A stretch of 64,000 bases of DNA from an uncultured Rothia sp. (GTDB taxonomy: Bacteria; Actinomycetota; Actinomycetes; Actinomycetales; Micrococcaceae). Both the position numbers and the translations under genes were made by a program. Below are positions 25,733 through 34,257 of this stretch, piece after piece; the first letter of the stretch is position 1, and each line of letters opens with the position of its first letter. The notes beneath the pieces are model-generated. The model was not told the DNA's origin and made no database searches. It saw only the letters and a program-made list of their open reading frames with translations. The stretch lies in contig CAMIIP010000002.1 of NCBI GenBank assembly GCA_946222285.1, positions 186,001-250,000 of the forward strand, given 5' to 3'.

Positions 25733-25767
25733 CCTTGGTAACTCAACGCTCTATTGGGTTGCCAAGG
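25733..25767 (+). terminator. Hairpin after the marR-type gene
   Basis: A 14-bp stem with two G-U pairs (25733-25746 with 25754-25767) and a 7-base loop. No T run follows directly; the 3' arm contains the -35 box of the next promoter. Confidence 0.55.
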
Positions 25768-25787
25768 AGCTCCTTGTTGTGTATAGT
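25759..25787 (+). promoter_or_regulatory. Promoter of the first tRNA-Lys
   Basis: TTGCCA (25759-25764) and TATAGT (25782-25787) are separated by 17 bases, 27 bases upstream of the tRNA. The second tRNA-Lys has the same two boxes. Confidence 0.8.
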
Positions 25788-25814
25788 TTTTCTTCGTTGC
25801 AAAGGCAACACCCT

Positions 25815-25887
25815 GCGCCTCTAGCTCAATTGGCAGAGCAATTGACTCTTAATCAATGGGTTCTCGGTTCAAGTCCGGGGGGGCGCA
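25815..25887 (+). tRNA. tRNA-Lys(CUU), copy 1
   Basis: A 73-base tRNA with acceptor GCGCCTC paired to GGGGCGC, anticodon loop CTCTTAA (CUU) and discriminator A. CCA is not encoded. It differs from copy 2 by one base in the 3' strand of the T stem (G at 25878 where copy 2 has A), which turns a U-A pair into U-G. Confidence 0.95.
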
Positions 25888-25900
25888 CTCCAATAGAAAT

Positions 25901-25938
25901 GGGGGAGGCGAATTTTTATTCGCCCCCCCCCCTTTTTT
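25901..25938 (+). terminator. Intrinsic terminator after tRNA-Lys copy 1
   Basis: GGGGGAGGCGAAT (25901-25913) pairs with ATTCGCC and the following C run, with one mismatch, and TTTTTT follows. The 3' arm contains a run of ten C, a site where length errors are likely. Confidence 0.85.
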
Positions 25939-26047
25939 CTTAAGATTTTTTCCTTCTGTGGGGCAATCTTGCGGTGTCGGAAAAATATCTCTAACTGATT
26001 GCGTAACCAAATAACTAATGGTGTGATGTAAATAGCTCTCTTTCGAT

Positions 26048-26077
26048 TTGCCATCGTAAAAAAGGTCTCTGTATAGT
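26048..26077 (+). promoter_or_regulatory. Promoter of the second tRNA-Lys
   Basis: TTGCCA (26048-26053) and TATAGT (26072-26077) with an 18-base spacer, 25 bases before the tRNA, nearly the same as the promoter of copy 1. Confidence 0.8.
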
Positions 26078-26102
26078 TATCTCTGTTGCTGAAGCAATAC
26101 AA

Positions 26103-26175
26103 GCGCCTCTAGCTCAATTGGCAGAGCAATTGACTCTTAATCAATGGGTTCTCGGTTCAAGTCCGAGGGGGCGCA
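26103..26175 (+). tRNA. tRNA-Lys(CUU), copy 2
   Basis: A 73-base tRNA identical to copy 1 except for one T-stem base; here the T stem pairs fully. The anticodon is CUU. It has its own promoter and terminator, so the two copies are independent units from a local duplication of about 288 bases. Confidence 0.95.
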
Positions 26176-26181
26176 CTCTCA

Positions 26182-26217
26182 AGAGGAGTCGATTTACACA
26201 AATCGACTCCTCTTTTT
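26182..26217. terminator. Intrinsic terminator after tRNA-Lys copy 2
   Basis: A perfect 14-bp stem (26182-26195 with 26200-26213), a 4-base loop and a T run. It faces the end of the convergent hypothetical gene. Confidence 0.9.
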
Positions 26218-26241
26218 CTTTTCATCTGCTACAGTGCGTTC

Positions 26242-26712
26242 TTATTCCTCTTCGCTCAAGGGCTCTAGCCAAGAATTAATTAAAAACTGTTGAAAATCAG
26301 CTACGTCTCGGCTTTGATCAAGAACTCCGTAACCGCTAGTGCTTTCGACTTCCATTTGCTGAGCGAAACGAAGCACAAAAGATGTTCCGTTGGTGGACTC
26401 TAGTCCGAAGGTGCTGTTATTGAGGGCATAGGCACGGAGCGAATTAGTGTTGTCGATGGATGTGGGGGAACCTGCGGTCTCAATGGCAGGTAACGATAGG
26501 GGAGCGACAACGACTTCTTGGGGTTGGTCTCGATAGCCGATGAGGAAATGTGCTTGTTCCCGCTGCTGGAGGGCGGCGACGTCGGGATTACGGTAAATCG
26601 CGCTGCCGGTGGCGAATACGAGGTTGTAGGCACCGTAGTTGATAATTTGCTGATCAAAGACCAAATGAAGTGTGGATTCAATTTCTTCACTGGATAATTG
26701 CGGCTGAGACAT
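26242..26712 (-). CDS. Hypothetical protein
   Basis: A 156-residue soluble, acidic protein with no signal peptide and no motif I recognise. It reads as mixed alpha/beta, with EEIESTLHLVFDQQIINYGAYN near the start and a C-terminal SWLEPLSEEE. The start at ATG 26712 gives MSQPQLSS; the longer frame to 26808 begins inside the inverted-repeat element upstream and reads as unlike sequence, so it is probably spurious. The gene is convergent with tRNA-Lys copy 2. Confidence 0.65.
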   Translation of the reverse strand: MSQPQLSSEEIESTLHLVFDQQIINYGAYNLVFATGSAIYRNPDVAALQQREQAHFLIGYRDQPQEVVVAPLSLPAIETAGSPTSIDNTNSLRAYALNNSTFGLESTNGTSFVLRFAQQMEVESTSGYGVLDQSRDVADFQQFLINSWLEPLSEEE

Positions 26713-26796
26713 AAGGCTTACTTTACCGCGAGCAGGTATTTCTATCGAGACTATTAAGCGCCGGTGAAGGCAGATGACCGGTATGCGAAATCTATA

Positions 26797-26954
26797 AGGC
26801 TTATTCATAAGGGGTGCCCGGCAGTAGGGAACGACGGCGGTAAGCTGGCTGGGTCTTGGCGCGAATCGCCCAGCGAGCGCTAGCGAACCAGGCGAGAAGG
26901 AAGCTTGCCGCCATCGTTCTCGAATGGAGTTATAGATACCTTATGAATAAGCCT
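26797..26954. mobile_element. MITE-like nested inverted-repeat element
   Basis: A 158-base non-coding element bounded by 16-bp perfect terminal inverted repeats (AGGCTTATTCATAAGG at 26797-26812, its complement at 26939-26954). Inside lies a second 18-bp inverted repeat with 16 matches (26829-26846 with 26902-26919) and a GCTGGG/CCCAGC hairpin at the centre. CTAT occurs at 26792-26795 and 26955-26958, a possible but imperfect target duplication. It encodes no protein. It accounts for much of the 380-base gap between the hypothetical gene and the ilv leader. A structured RNA is an alternative reading. Confidence 0.55.
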
Positions 26955-27056
26955 CTATGGGTCATATGATGTAAAAAATGCTGTATGGGAAGTGTTTTTT
27001 CCGAAAAACCTGTATTATTCCTTGCGAGATAGGCAATCTTGAACTGTGAGACGGCT

Positions 27057-27086
27057 TTGACAGTCTCGATAGTAGCCGCGAATACT
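27057..27086 (+). promoter_or_regulatory. Promoter of the ilvBNC operon
   Basis: TTGACA (27057-27062) and AATACT (27081-27086) with an 18-base spacer. The expected start point falls at about 27093, exactly the ATG of the leader peptide, so the leader would be translated from a leaderless mRNA. Confidence 0.75.
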
Positions 27087-27092
27087 AAGGGT

Positions 27093-27146
27093 ATGAATGT
27101 ACAAGTTATCAGCCGTCACATTATCAACCTTCTAGTGAACGCTTAG
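27093..27146 (+). CDS. ilv operon leader peptide
   Basis: A 17-residue leader peptide, MNVQVISRHIINLLVNA, with eight of 17 residues branched-chain (3 Val, 3 Ile, 2 Leu). It lies 142 bases before ilvB and just before an attenuator. Ribosome stalling when charged Ile, Val or Leu tRNA is scarce should favour read-through into ilvBNC. Such leaders are known in other actinobacteria such as Corynebacterium; this one is identified from sequence. It seems to start at the 5' end of the mRNA. Confidence 0.85.
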   Translation: MNVQVISRHIINLLVNA

Positions 27147-27152
27147 GGCGCC

Positions 27153-27214
27153 TACAAGGTAATTTGATGTTTTAAACTTGTATACCCTTCGCTCATAGAG
27201 TCGAAGGGTTTTTT
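27153..27214 (+). terminator. ilvB attenuator: leader hairpin and terminator
   Basis: A terminator stem ACCCTTCG (27184-27191) pairs with CGAAGGGT (27202-27209) and runs into six T. Just upstream TACAAG (27153-27158) pairs with CTTGTA (27177-27182), a possible pause hairpin. A competing antiterminator could involve AGGG near 27145, but I cannot define it fully. Confidence 0.8.
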
Positions 27215-27288
27215 GGTATCCGCTACCTAACGCACATGAAGACAAAAAGACACCCCCTTCACCATCGTCTCAACCCAGAGGAACAGGT

Positions 27289-29125
27289 ATGACCACGGAA
27301 GATCCCACCGCATCAATCGATGCAGATTCATCCGCTACCGCAGATAACCAGAAAGCCACAGGCACACAACAAACAACTGGCACTGTTCGTATGACGGGTT
27401 CTCAAGCGATTGTGCGCTCTCTAGAACTTTTGGGTGTAACAGATATTTTTGGTCTACCGGGAGGCGCTATTCTTCCCACCTACGATCCGCTCTTTGATTC
27501 CAAAGAACTCAACCATATTCTGGTGCGTCACGAGCAGGGAGCTGGTCACGCGGCTCAAGGATATGCAATCGCTACGGGAAATGTCGGCGTGTGTATTGCT
27601 ACTTCAGGTCCTGGAGCTACTAATCTCCTTACCCCTCTTGCAGATGCGAATATGGACTCCGTTCCTCTGCTTGCCATCACTGGTCAGGTTGCCTCATCGG
27701 TTATCGGTACTGATGCTTTTCAGGAAGCAGATATTGTTGGTATGACTATGCCGATTACCAAGCATTCCTTCATGGTGCGCGATCCTCAAGAAATTCCTCG
27801 GTGCATTGCTACCGCCTATCACATTGCTAAAACCGGCCGCCCTGGCCCCGTACTGGTAGATATTACTAAAGATGCTCAGCAGGGCATTATGGATTTTTCC
27901 TGGCCACCTAAGGTTGAGGTCAGAGGCTACAAACCTGTTGTTCAGGGGCATATCAAGCAAATCCGCGAAGCTGCTAAGCTCATCGCTCAGGCGCATCGTC
28001 CTGTCTTCTATGTAGGAGGCGGAGTGATCAAGGCCAATGCTTCTCAGGAGCTGATGGACTTAGCAAACACCGTCGAAGCTCCGGTGGTGACCACTCTTAC
28101 TGCCCGTGGCGCTTTCCCCGACTCTCATGAACAGAACTTAGGCATACCCGGTATGCACGGGACAGTACCCGCTGTAACTGCTCTTCAGAAGTCTGATTTG
28201 CTGATTACCTTAGGTGCACGATTCGACGACCGTGTTACCGGCGTTCTGGAATCTTTCGCTCCCGGTGCAAAAGTGATTCACATTGATGTTGATCCTGCAG
28301 AAATATCCAAGAATCGCTCTGCAGATGTGCCTATCGTGGGGGATTTAAAAAATGTATTGCCCGATTTGGTAGAAATTTTGGGGAAAGATTACGCACAGAC
28401 CTTACCTGATTTATCAGGTTGGTGGACCTACCTCAATAAGATCCGCGAGGATTATCCCCTGGGATATGCAAAAACTGAGGACGGGCTGGGCTCACCCCAG
28501 TACGTACTGGAGAGAATTTCTGCGCTGACTGGACCAGATGCGATTTATGTTTCAGGCGTGGGCCAGCACCAGATGTGGAGCGCTCACTTTATCAAGCACG
28601 AGAAGCCCCGCCACTTCATTAACTCGGCAGGCTTGGGAACCATGGGATACTCCGTTCCTGCAGCGATGGGCGCCCAGGTAGGTGAGCCCGATAAAATCGT
28701 ATGGGCGATTGACGGCGACGGTTGCTTCCAAATGACTAACCAGGAATTAGCAACCTGCGTGCAGAACAACATCCCCATCAAGGTAGCTATTATCAATAAT
28801 TCCTCGCTCGGTATGGTGCGTCAGTGGCAGAATCTGTTCTATGACGTTCGCTACTCCAACACGCACCTGAAAACCGGTCACGGTACTGAGCGTATACCCG
28901 ACTTTGTCAAGCTAGCAGAAGCCTATGGTTGCGCTGCGCTGCGAATCGGACGATGACGTTGATGAAACGATCCGGCAGGCACTAGAAATTAACGACCGTC
29001 CCGTCGTCATCGATTTCACTGTCAGTCCTGACGCCATGGTGTGGCCGATGGTTCCCTCGGGTGTTTCTAATGACCTGATTCAGATTGCCAAGAACACCTC
29101 ACCTGATTTTGGAGAAGACGCATAA
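27289..29125 (+). pseudogene. ilvB: Acetolactate synthase large subunit, frameshifted by loss of one TGCGC repeat
   Basis: First enzyme of Ile/Val/Leu synthesis, joining two pyruvates (or pyruvate and 2-oxobutyrate) with ThDP. The ThDP Glu82 is in HEQGAGHAAQG, and the GDG...NN motif is GDGCFQMTNQELATCV then NNSSLGMVRQWQ. The frame breaks at AEAYGCAALR (about 28,946) and stops at 28,956. The family C-terminus (CESDDDVDETI to MVWPMVPSGVSNDLIQ) continues in the +1 frame to 29,125. Adding one TGCGC unit to the short tandem array at about 28,930-28,943 restores AYGCAALRCESDDD with no gap against the family. Without it about 60 C-terminal residues are lost. Confidence 0.9.
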
Positions 29126-29634
29126 TGAGCAGACACACACTATCCGTTCTGGTAGAAGACAAACCCGGTGTGCTTGCCCGAGTCGCTGGTCTCTTCGCAC
29201 GGCGCATGTTTAACATAGATTCTTTGGCCGTTGGTCCTACCGAGGTCGCGGGTATTTCTCGTATCACTATTGTTCTTGATGCTGAAGAACAGCTCATTGA
29301 ACAGGTGACTAAGCAACTCAACAAGTTGATTCATGTGCTTAAAATTGTTGAACTACCCTCGGAAACCTCCGTTCAACGAGATCACATCATGGTTAAAGTT
29401 AAAGCAGATGCCCAGGCCCGGTTACAGGTCACCCAAGCAGCGGATCTGTTCCGTGCGTCAATCGTGGATGTTTCTCCAGAATCCGTGGTGATTGAGGCAA
29501 CTGGTGCACCGGAAAAACTCAGTGCCCTGCTGGAAGTACTGATGCCTTTCGGCGTCAAAGAGATTGTGCGAGCCGGCACGCTCGGAGTGTCTCGCGGACC
29601 GCGATCAATGAGCGAAAAAGTGACTCGCCACTAA
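29125..29634 (+). CDS. ilvN: Acetolactate synthase small (regulatory) subunit
   Basis: A 169-residue regulatory subunit that binds valine and adjusts acetolactate synthase. An N-terminal ACT domain (HTLSVLVEDKPGVLARVAGLFARR, residues about 3-75) and a C-terminal ALS-ss domain are in order. The ATG at 29125 overlaps the restored ilvB stop, the usual tight coupling of the pair. The subunit itself is intact, so only the catalytic subunit gene is broken as sequenced. Confidence 0.95.
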   Translation: MSRHTLSVLVEDKPGVLARVAGLFARRMFNIDSLAVGPTEVAGISRITIVLDAEEQLIEQVTKQLNKLIHVLKIVELPSETSVQRDHIMVKVKADAQARLQVTQAADLFRASIVDVSPESVVIEATGAPEKLSALLEVLMPFGVKEIVRAGTLGVSRGPRSMSEKVTRH

Positions 29635-29727
29635 AAGTCTTGCACTCAGCATTCTGAAAGTTCTATCAATTTTCATTTCAGCCGAAATGAATCAAAGTTT
29701 CAGTAACAATAAAAGGAGATGCTTACT

Positions 29728-30756
29728 ATGGCAGCAACAATCTACTACAACGATGATGCCGATTTGGGTTTGCTATCAGATCAAACCGTAGCCATTATCG
29801 GTTACGGTTCGCAAGGTCACGCCCATGCGCTCAACCTGCGCGATTCAGGTGTTGACGTTGTAGTTGGCTTGGCTGAGGGCTCGAAGTCCCGTGAAAAAGC
29901 TGAAGCACAGGGTCTTCGTGTGGCAACCGTAGCTGAAGCGGCTGAAGAAGCAGACATCATCATGATTCTGACTCCCGATCAGGTTCAAGCAGAAGTATTC
30001 AAAAAAGATATTGAACCTAACCTGACCGAAGGCAATGCGCTCTTCTTTGCTCATGGTTTCAACATCCGCTTTGGCTACATCACTGCGCCCTCCGGCGTGG
30101 ATGTCGCTATGGTAGCTCCCAAGGGACCAGGTCACACCGTGCGCCGCGAGTTCGAAGCCGGTCGCGGTGTTCCTGCACTCGTGGCCGTTGAAGTTGATGC
30201 TACAGGCAATGCGAAAAACCGCGCACTTGCCTACGCTAAGGGGTTGGGTGCAACCCGCGCCGGCGTGATCGAAACGACCTTTACCGAAGAAACCGAATCC
30301 GATCTATTCGGTGAGCAGGCAGTTCTCTGCGGTGGTACTTCTCAACTGGTTCAATACGGTTTTGAGACTCTCACCGAAGCCGGTTACCAGCCCGAAATTG
30401 CTTATTTCGAGGTGCTGCATGAGCTGAAACTTATTGTTGATTTGATGATTGAAGGCGGCATTGCTAAACAGCGTTGGTCTATCTCAGACACCGCAGAATT
30501 TGGTGACTACGTTTCAGGTCCTCGCGTTATTTCTCCCGAGGTTAAGGAAAGCATGAAGGCAGTGCTTTCTGATATTCAGGACGGCACCTTCGCCAAGCGC
30601 TTCATGGAAGATCAAGCCGCTGGCGGCATCGAGTTCAAAAAGCTTCGTGCCGAGGGCGAATCTCACCCCATTGAAGAGACCGGCCGTGAACTACGTAAGC
30701 TCTTCTCCTGGAACAAAGCTGATGATGATTACACCGAAGGCAACGTAGCACGTTAG
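29728..30756 (+). CDS. ilvC: Ketol-acid reductoisomerase
   Basis: A 342-residue class I enzyme that rearranges and reduces acetolactate (or acetohydroxybutyrate) with NADPH and Mg2+. The Rossmann motif is VAIIGYGSQGHAHALNL near residue 20. The acidic metal site is in TEETESDLFGEQAVLCGG and YFEVLHELKLIVDLM. ATG 29728 follows AAAGGAG at good distance; the ATG at 29719 is too close to it. It is third in the ilv operon after ilvN, 93 bases on. Confidence 0.97.
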   Translation: MAATIYYNDDADLGLLSDQTVAIIGYGSQGHAHALNLRDSGVDVVVGLAEGSKSREKAEAQGLRVATVAEAAEEADIIMILTPDQVQAEVFKKDIEPNLTEGNALFFAHGFNIRFGYITAPSGVDVAMVAPKGPGHTVRREFEAGRGVPALVAVEVDATGNAKNRALAYAKGLGATRAGVIETTFTEETESDLFGEQAVLCGGTSQLVQYGFETLTEAGYQPEIAYFEVLHELKLIVDLMIEGGIAKQRWSISDTAEFGDYVSGPRVISPEVKESMKAVLSDIQDGTFAKRFMEDQAAGGIEFKKLRAEGESHPIEETGRELRKLFSWNKADDDYTEGNVAR

Positions 30757-30796
30757 CCTTTCGATAGTATCGTTTCTTCTCTTTTTTGAGATGCAA

Positions 30797-30856
30797 AATA
30801 CAGCGGAATCGTTGTTTAGCTATTTAGCTGAGCAGCGGTTCCGCTGTATTGTTTGC
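30797..30856. terminator. Terminator after ilvC
   Basis: A perfect 12-bp stem AATACAGCGGAA (30797-30808) with its complement (30839-30850) and a 30-base loop that itself holds GCTATTTAGC. The T content after it is modest. Confidence 0.65.
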
Positions 30857-30898
30857 TCTAGTCTTCTCACCATAGAAGATTGATTGCCTTGAGAAAAT

Positions 30899-30930
30899 CT
30901 AGTCACCTAGACTAGTGTTAGCAAGCTAAC
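30899..30930. promoter_or_regulatory. Tandem palindromes upstream of serA
   Basis: CTAGTC (30899-30904) and GACTAG (30910-30915) form one inverted repeat; GTTAGC (30917-30922), AA and GCTAAC (30925-30930) form a second. They lie 44 bases before the serA start, where TTGAGA near 30,889 and TAGTGT form a possible promoter. They look like operator sites; the regulator is unknown. Confidence 0.5.
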
Positions 30931-30973
30931 AGCTGCGACTGATTTGTTCTCCCTCGGCAAAGGAAGCGTTACC

Positions 30974-32569
30974 GTGACTACCAAGCCCCTTGTACTGATT
31001 GCTGAAGAACTATCCTCGGCGACCGTGGACGCTTTAGGGCCTGATTTTGAAATCCGCTATTGCAACGGTGCCAACAGAGCAGAGTTGTTATCTGCGCTGG
31101 CTGACGCCGATGCGGTAATGATTCGCTCAGCTACTCAGCTGGATGCCGAAGCACTTGCCGCGGGCAAACAACTTAAAGTGGTTGCCCGTGCCGGAGTGGG
31201 ACTAGATAATGTTGATATCAAATCGGCTACCGCCGCCGGCGTCATGGTTGTCAATGCTCCCACATCCAATGTTATTTCTGCTGCAGAACTTACCGTAGCC
31301 CACATCCTAGGCATCGCTAGGAACATAGCTGCTGCTTCAGCTTCCATGAAACAAGGGCAGTGGAAGCGTTCTAAATTTACCGGTTTTGAGCTTTTTGAGA
31401 AGAAAATCGGCATTATTGGTTTAGGACGAATTGGTGGTCTTGTTGCTGAGCGCCTCAAAGCCTTCGGGACGGAAATTATTGCCTACGACCCCTTCGTCAC
31501 CTCGGCGCGTGCAGCGGCTTTAGGGGTACAGCTGGTAGAACTTGATGAACTATTCTCCACCGCAGATTTTATAACCATTCATATGCCTCGCACACCGGAG
31601 ACATTAGGCATGATTAACGCAGAGTCCTTTAAGAAGATGAAAAATTCTGCTTTTGTTGTGAATGTCGCCCGCGGTGGTCTTATCGACGAGGCCGATTTAG
31701 ATGTGGCTTTGAGAAAAGGCGACATTGCAGGGGCCGCTATTGATGTTTTTGTTCAAGAACCTGCAGACAATGTGTCCTTCATCGAACTTGATCAGGTAGT
31801 TACCACCCCACATCTGGGCGCCTCAACTCGGGAAGCTCAGGAGAAAGCGGGAATCTCCGTTGCCAAATCAGTGCGCCTTGCCCTCAACGGCGATCTGGTG
31901 CCCGACGCCGTCAACGTGGCAGGTGGAGCGATAGATCAAGACGTGCGCCCGGGTATTCCTCTAGCTGAGAATCTTGGGCGGATTCTTACCTCTATGAGCG
32001 GTAACGAAGCTTTCACTCGAGTGGAAGTGAAAGTTGTGGGAGAGATAGCATCAAAAGATGTTTCAGTGCTCAAGCTGTCGGCACTCAAGGGTGTTTTTAC
32101 CGACGTTGTCTCCGATAAGGTCTCCTACGTCAACGCTCCGGTGCTAGCAGAACAGCGGGGAATAGACGTTGAACTGGTAACCGGCGCAGAGTCAGAATAT
32201 TTCCGCAACGAAATTGTGCTGACTGCAGCACTGGCTAATGGGGAGAATGTCACTGTAGCCGGTACAGTCACCGGTCCTAAGCACGTTCAAAAAATTACCA
32301 ATATCTCTGGCTATGATTTGGAAACTCCCATCACTGATCACCTGCTCATTCTGGAGTACAAGGATCGGCCGGGAATGATTGCAGGCATGTCAACACTTTT
32401 GGGAACCTCATCTATCAATATCGCAGGAATGCAGGTTTCTCGCCTCGATGAGAAGAGCACTGCGGTGGCTGTTTTTGCTTTGGATTCAGCTCCGAATATG
32501 GAAGTGGTGGAGGCTGTGAAACAGATTGTCTCGGCAAGACACGCAGCAATCGTCGATCTCTCCGACTAG
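30974..32569 (+). CDS. serA: D-3-phosphoglycerate dehydrogenase, long actinobacterial form
   Basis: A 531-residue enzyme that oxidises 3-phosphoglycerate as the first step of serine synthesis. Catalytic and NAD domain: RAGVGLDNVDI, the Rossmann motif GLGRIGGLVAERL, and the His of VTTPHLGASTREAQ. An intervening allosteric domain (about 310-445) and a C-terminal ACT domain (LLILEYKDRPGMIAGMSTLLG) match the mycobacterial long form, which is inhibited by serine. I use GTG 30974 because AGGAAG lies seven bases upstream; the ORF to 30944 adds an unlike N-terminus. Confidence 0.95.
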   Translation: MTTKPLVLIAEELSSATVDALGPDFEIRYCNGANRAELLSALADADAVMIRSATQLDAEALAAGKQLKVVARAGVGLDNVDIKSATAAGVMVVNAPTSNVISAAELTVAHILGIARNIAAASASMKQGQWKRSKFTGFELFEKKIGIIGLGRIGGLVAERLKAFGTEIIAYDPFVTSARAAALGVQLVELDELFSTADFITIHMPRTPETLGMINAESFKKMKNSAFVVNVARGGLIDEADLDVALRKGDIAGAAIDVFVQEPADNVSFIELDQVVTTPHLGASTREAQEKAGISVAKSVRLALNGDLVPDAVNVAGGAIDQDVRPGIPLAENLGRILTSMSGNEAFTRVEVKVVGEIASKDVSVLKLSALKGVFTDVVSDKVSYVNAPVLAEQRGIDVELVTGAESEYFRNEIVLTAALANGENVTVAGTVTGPKHVQKITNISGYDLETPITDHLLILEYKDRPGMIAGMSTLLGTSSINIAGMQVSRLDEKSTAVAVFALDSAPNMEVVEAVKQIVSARHAAIVDLSD

Positions 32570-32637
32570 TATCATCTTCTCTCTTCCCGCCCCTATACAA
32601 TTCCCGAAAATTCAAGGACCGCGCTAAGGTTATAGGT

Positions 32638-34182
32638 ATGACATCAACTCCGTTTTACATCACTACTGCAATTGCGTACCCCAACGGTGACCCCCATATC
32701 GGTCACGCCTATGAACACATCGCAACCGATGTGATGGCTCGGTTCAAACGACTGGACGGCTACGACGTACGTTTTATGACCGGTACTGATGAACACGGGC
32801 AGAAGATGCAGACTACTGCAGAGAAGCTGGGGATGACGGCGAAGGAACTGGCAGACCAAAACGCTGCTCGTTTTCGCGCTATGGACGATGCGCTAGATAT
32901 CTCCTATGACCGCTATATTCGCACCACCGATGAAGACCATTACGCAGCCTCTCAAGCCATCTGGCAGCGTATGGAAGCCAATGGCGATATTTATCTAGAT
33001 AAGTATGCAGGCTGGTATTCGGTACGCGATGAAGCCTACTACAGTGAAGACGAAACAGAATTGCGCGATGGTCAGCGCTTTGCGATTTCCACCGGCACCG
33101 AGGTCACCTGGACAGAAGAAGAATCCTACTTCTTCCGTCTCTCCAAGTATCAGGATAAGCTGCTGGCACTGTATGAGAACGAAGGCTTCATTTTTCCCGA
33201 AACTCGCCGCAACGAAATCGCCTCTTTCGTCCGTGGCGGTCTCAACGACCTTTCTATCTCCCGTACAACCTTTGACTGGGGCGTTCCTGTGCCCGGCAAC
33301 GATAAGCACGTCATGTATGTTTGGGTTGATGCACTAACTAACTACATCACCGGTCTGGGCTTTCCCGATACCGAAAACGAGCTGTACAAGAAATACTGGC
33401 CTGTCGACGTTCATATGATTGGCAAGGACATTTCCCGTTTCCACGCTATCTACTGGCCCGCCTTTCTCTGGTCTGCCGGTCTAGAACTTCCCAAGCGCGT
33501 CTTCGCCCACGGCTTCCTGCTAGTAGACGGCGAAAAAATGTCTAAGTCAGTAGGCAACGTGGTAGATCCCGAAGACCTCGTTAATTCTTTCGGGCTTGAC
33601 CCCCTGCGTTTCTTCCTGCTCCGAGAGGTTTCTTTCGGACAGGACGGCTCCTACTCCGCCGAAGGCATCAAGAACCGCATCAATTCAGATCTCTCCAACG
33701 ATTTGGGCAACTTGGCCCAGCGTTCGTTGTCGATGATTGCTAAGAATTGCGATGGCAAGGTTCCTGAGCACGGTGAATTTACCGCCGAAGACCAAAAAAT
33801 GTTGGATGACGCCGCTGCGCTGTTGGACGCCGTCCGGGTAGATTACGATGAGCAGGCTTTCCATCAAGCTCTAGAAAAGATATGGCATGTGGTAGCTGAC
33901 TGTAACCGCTATTTCACCGCGCAAGAGCCCTGGAAATTGAAGAAAACAGATGAAGCTCGGATGAAGACCGTTCTCTATGTGACAGCCGAAACCATTCGCC
34001 AGGTAGCGATTCTCGTGCAACCGGTGATGCCCACTTCAATGGCTAAGATGCTTGATTTGCTGGCTGTCCCGGAAGAAGATCGCTCCTTTGCCCAGATTGC
34101 AAAACCTCTGGTCAGCGGAACTGAACTCCCTAAGCCCGAGCCCGTTTTTCCTCGCTATGAGGAACCTAAGACAACTGCCTAA
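32638..34182 (+). CDS. metG: Methionyl-tRNA synthetase
   Basis: A 514-residue class I synthetase. The HIGH motif is YPNGDPHIGHAY at about residue 13, and KMSKS is GEKMSKSVG near 299. The zinc-knuckle cysteines are absent (YAGWYSVRDEAYYSEDE region), the short form seen in many actinobacteria. The C-terminal helical anticodon-binding domain is present; no tRNA-binding EMAP-type extension is attached. A terminator follows. Confidence 0.97.
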   Translation: MTSTPFYITTAIAYPNGDPHIGHAYEHIATDVMARFKRLDGYDVRFMTGTDEHGQKMQTTAEKLGMTAKELADQNAARFRAMDDALDISYDRYIRTTDEDHYAASQAIWQRMEANGDIYLDKYAGWYSVRDEAYYSEDETELRDGQRFAISTGTEVTWTEEESYFFRLSKYQDKLLALYENEGFIFPETRRNEIASFVRGGLNDLSISRTTFDWGVPVPGNDKHVMYVWVDALTNYITGLGFPDTENELYKKYWPVDVHMIGKDISRFHAIYWPAFLWSAGLELPKRVFAHGFLLVDGEKMSKSVGNVVDPEDLVNSFGLDPLRFFLLREVSFGQDGSYSAEGIKNRINSDLSNDLGNLAQRSLSMIAKNCDGKVPEHGEFTAEDQKMLDDAAALLDAVRVDYDEQAFHQALEKIWHVVADCNRYFTAQEPWKLKKTDEARMKTVLYVTAETIRQVAILVQPVMPTSMAKMLDLLAVPEEDRSFAQIAKPLVSGTELPKPEPVFPRYEEPKTTA

Positions 34183-34190
34183 ATTCTTCT

Positions 34191-34234
34191 GAATATAAAG
34201 ATGTCCCGCCGGTTTGCGGGGCATCTTTATATTC
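34191..34234. terminator. Bidirectional terminator between metG and the SGNH hydrolase gene
   Basis: A nearly perfect stem, GAATATAAAGATG (34191-34203) with CATCTTTATATTC (34222-34234) and CCGC/GCGG pairs inside. A and T runs on the two sides allow it to serve both convergent genes. Confidence 0.9.
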
Positions 34235-34257
34235 AGATTGTTAGCTGAACCGGGTTC

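Noticed and set aside
26713..26808. Longer start for the hypothetical gene at 26242-26712
   Set aside because: The first codons come from the inverted-repeat element; the product there is basic and unlike the rest.
32570..32637. Riboswitch before metG
   Set aside because: The gap is only 68 bases with no SAM-type or T-box core visible.
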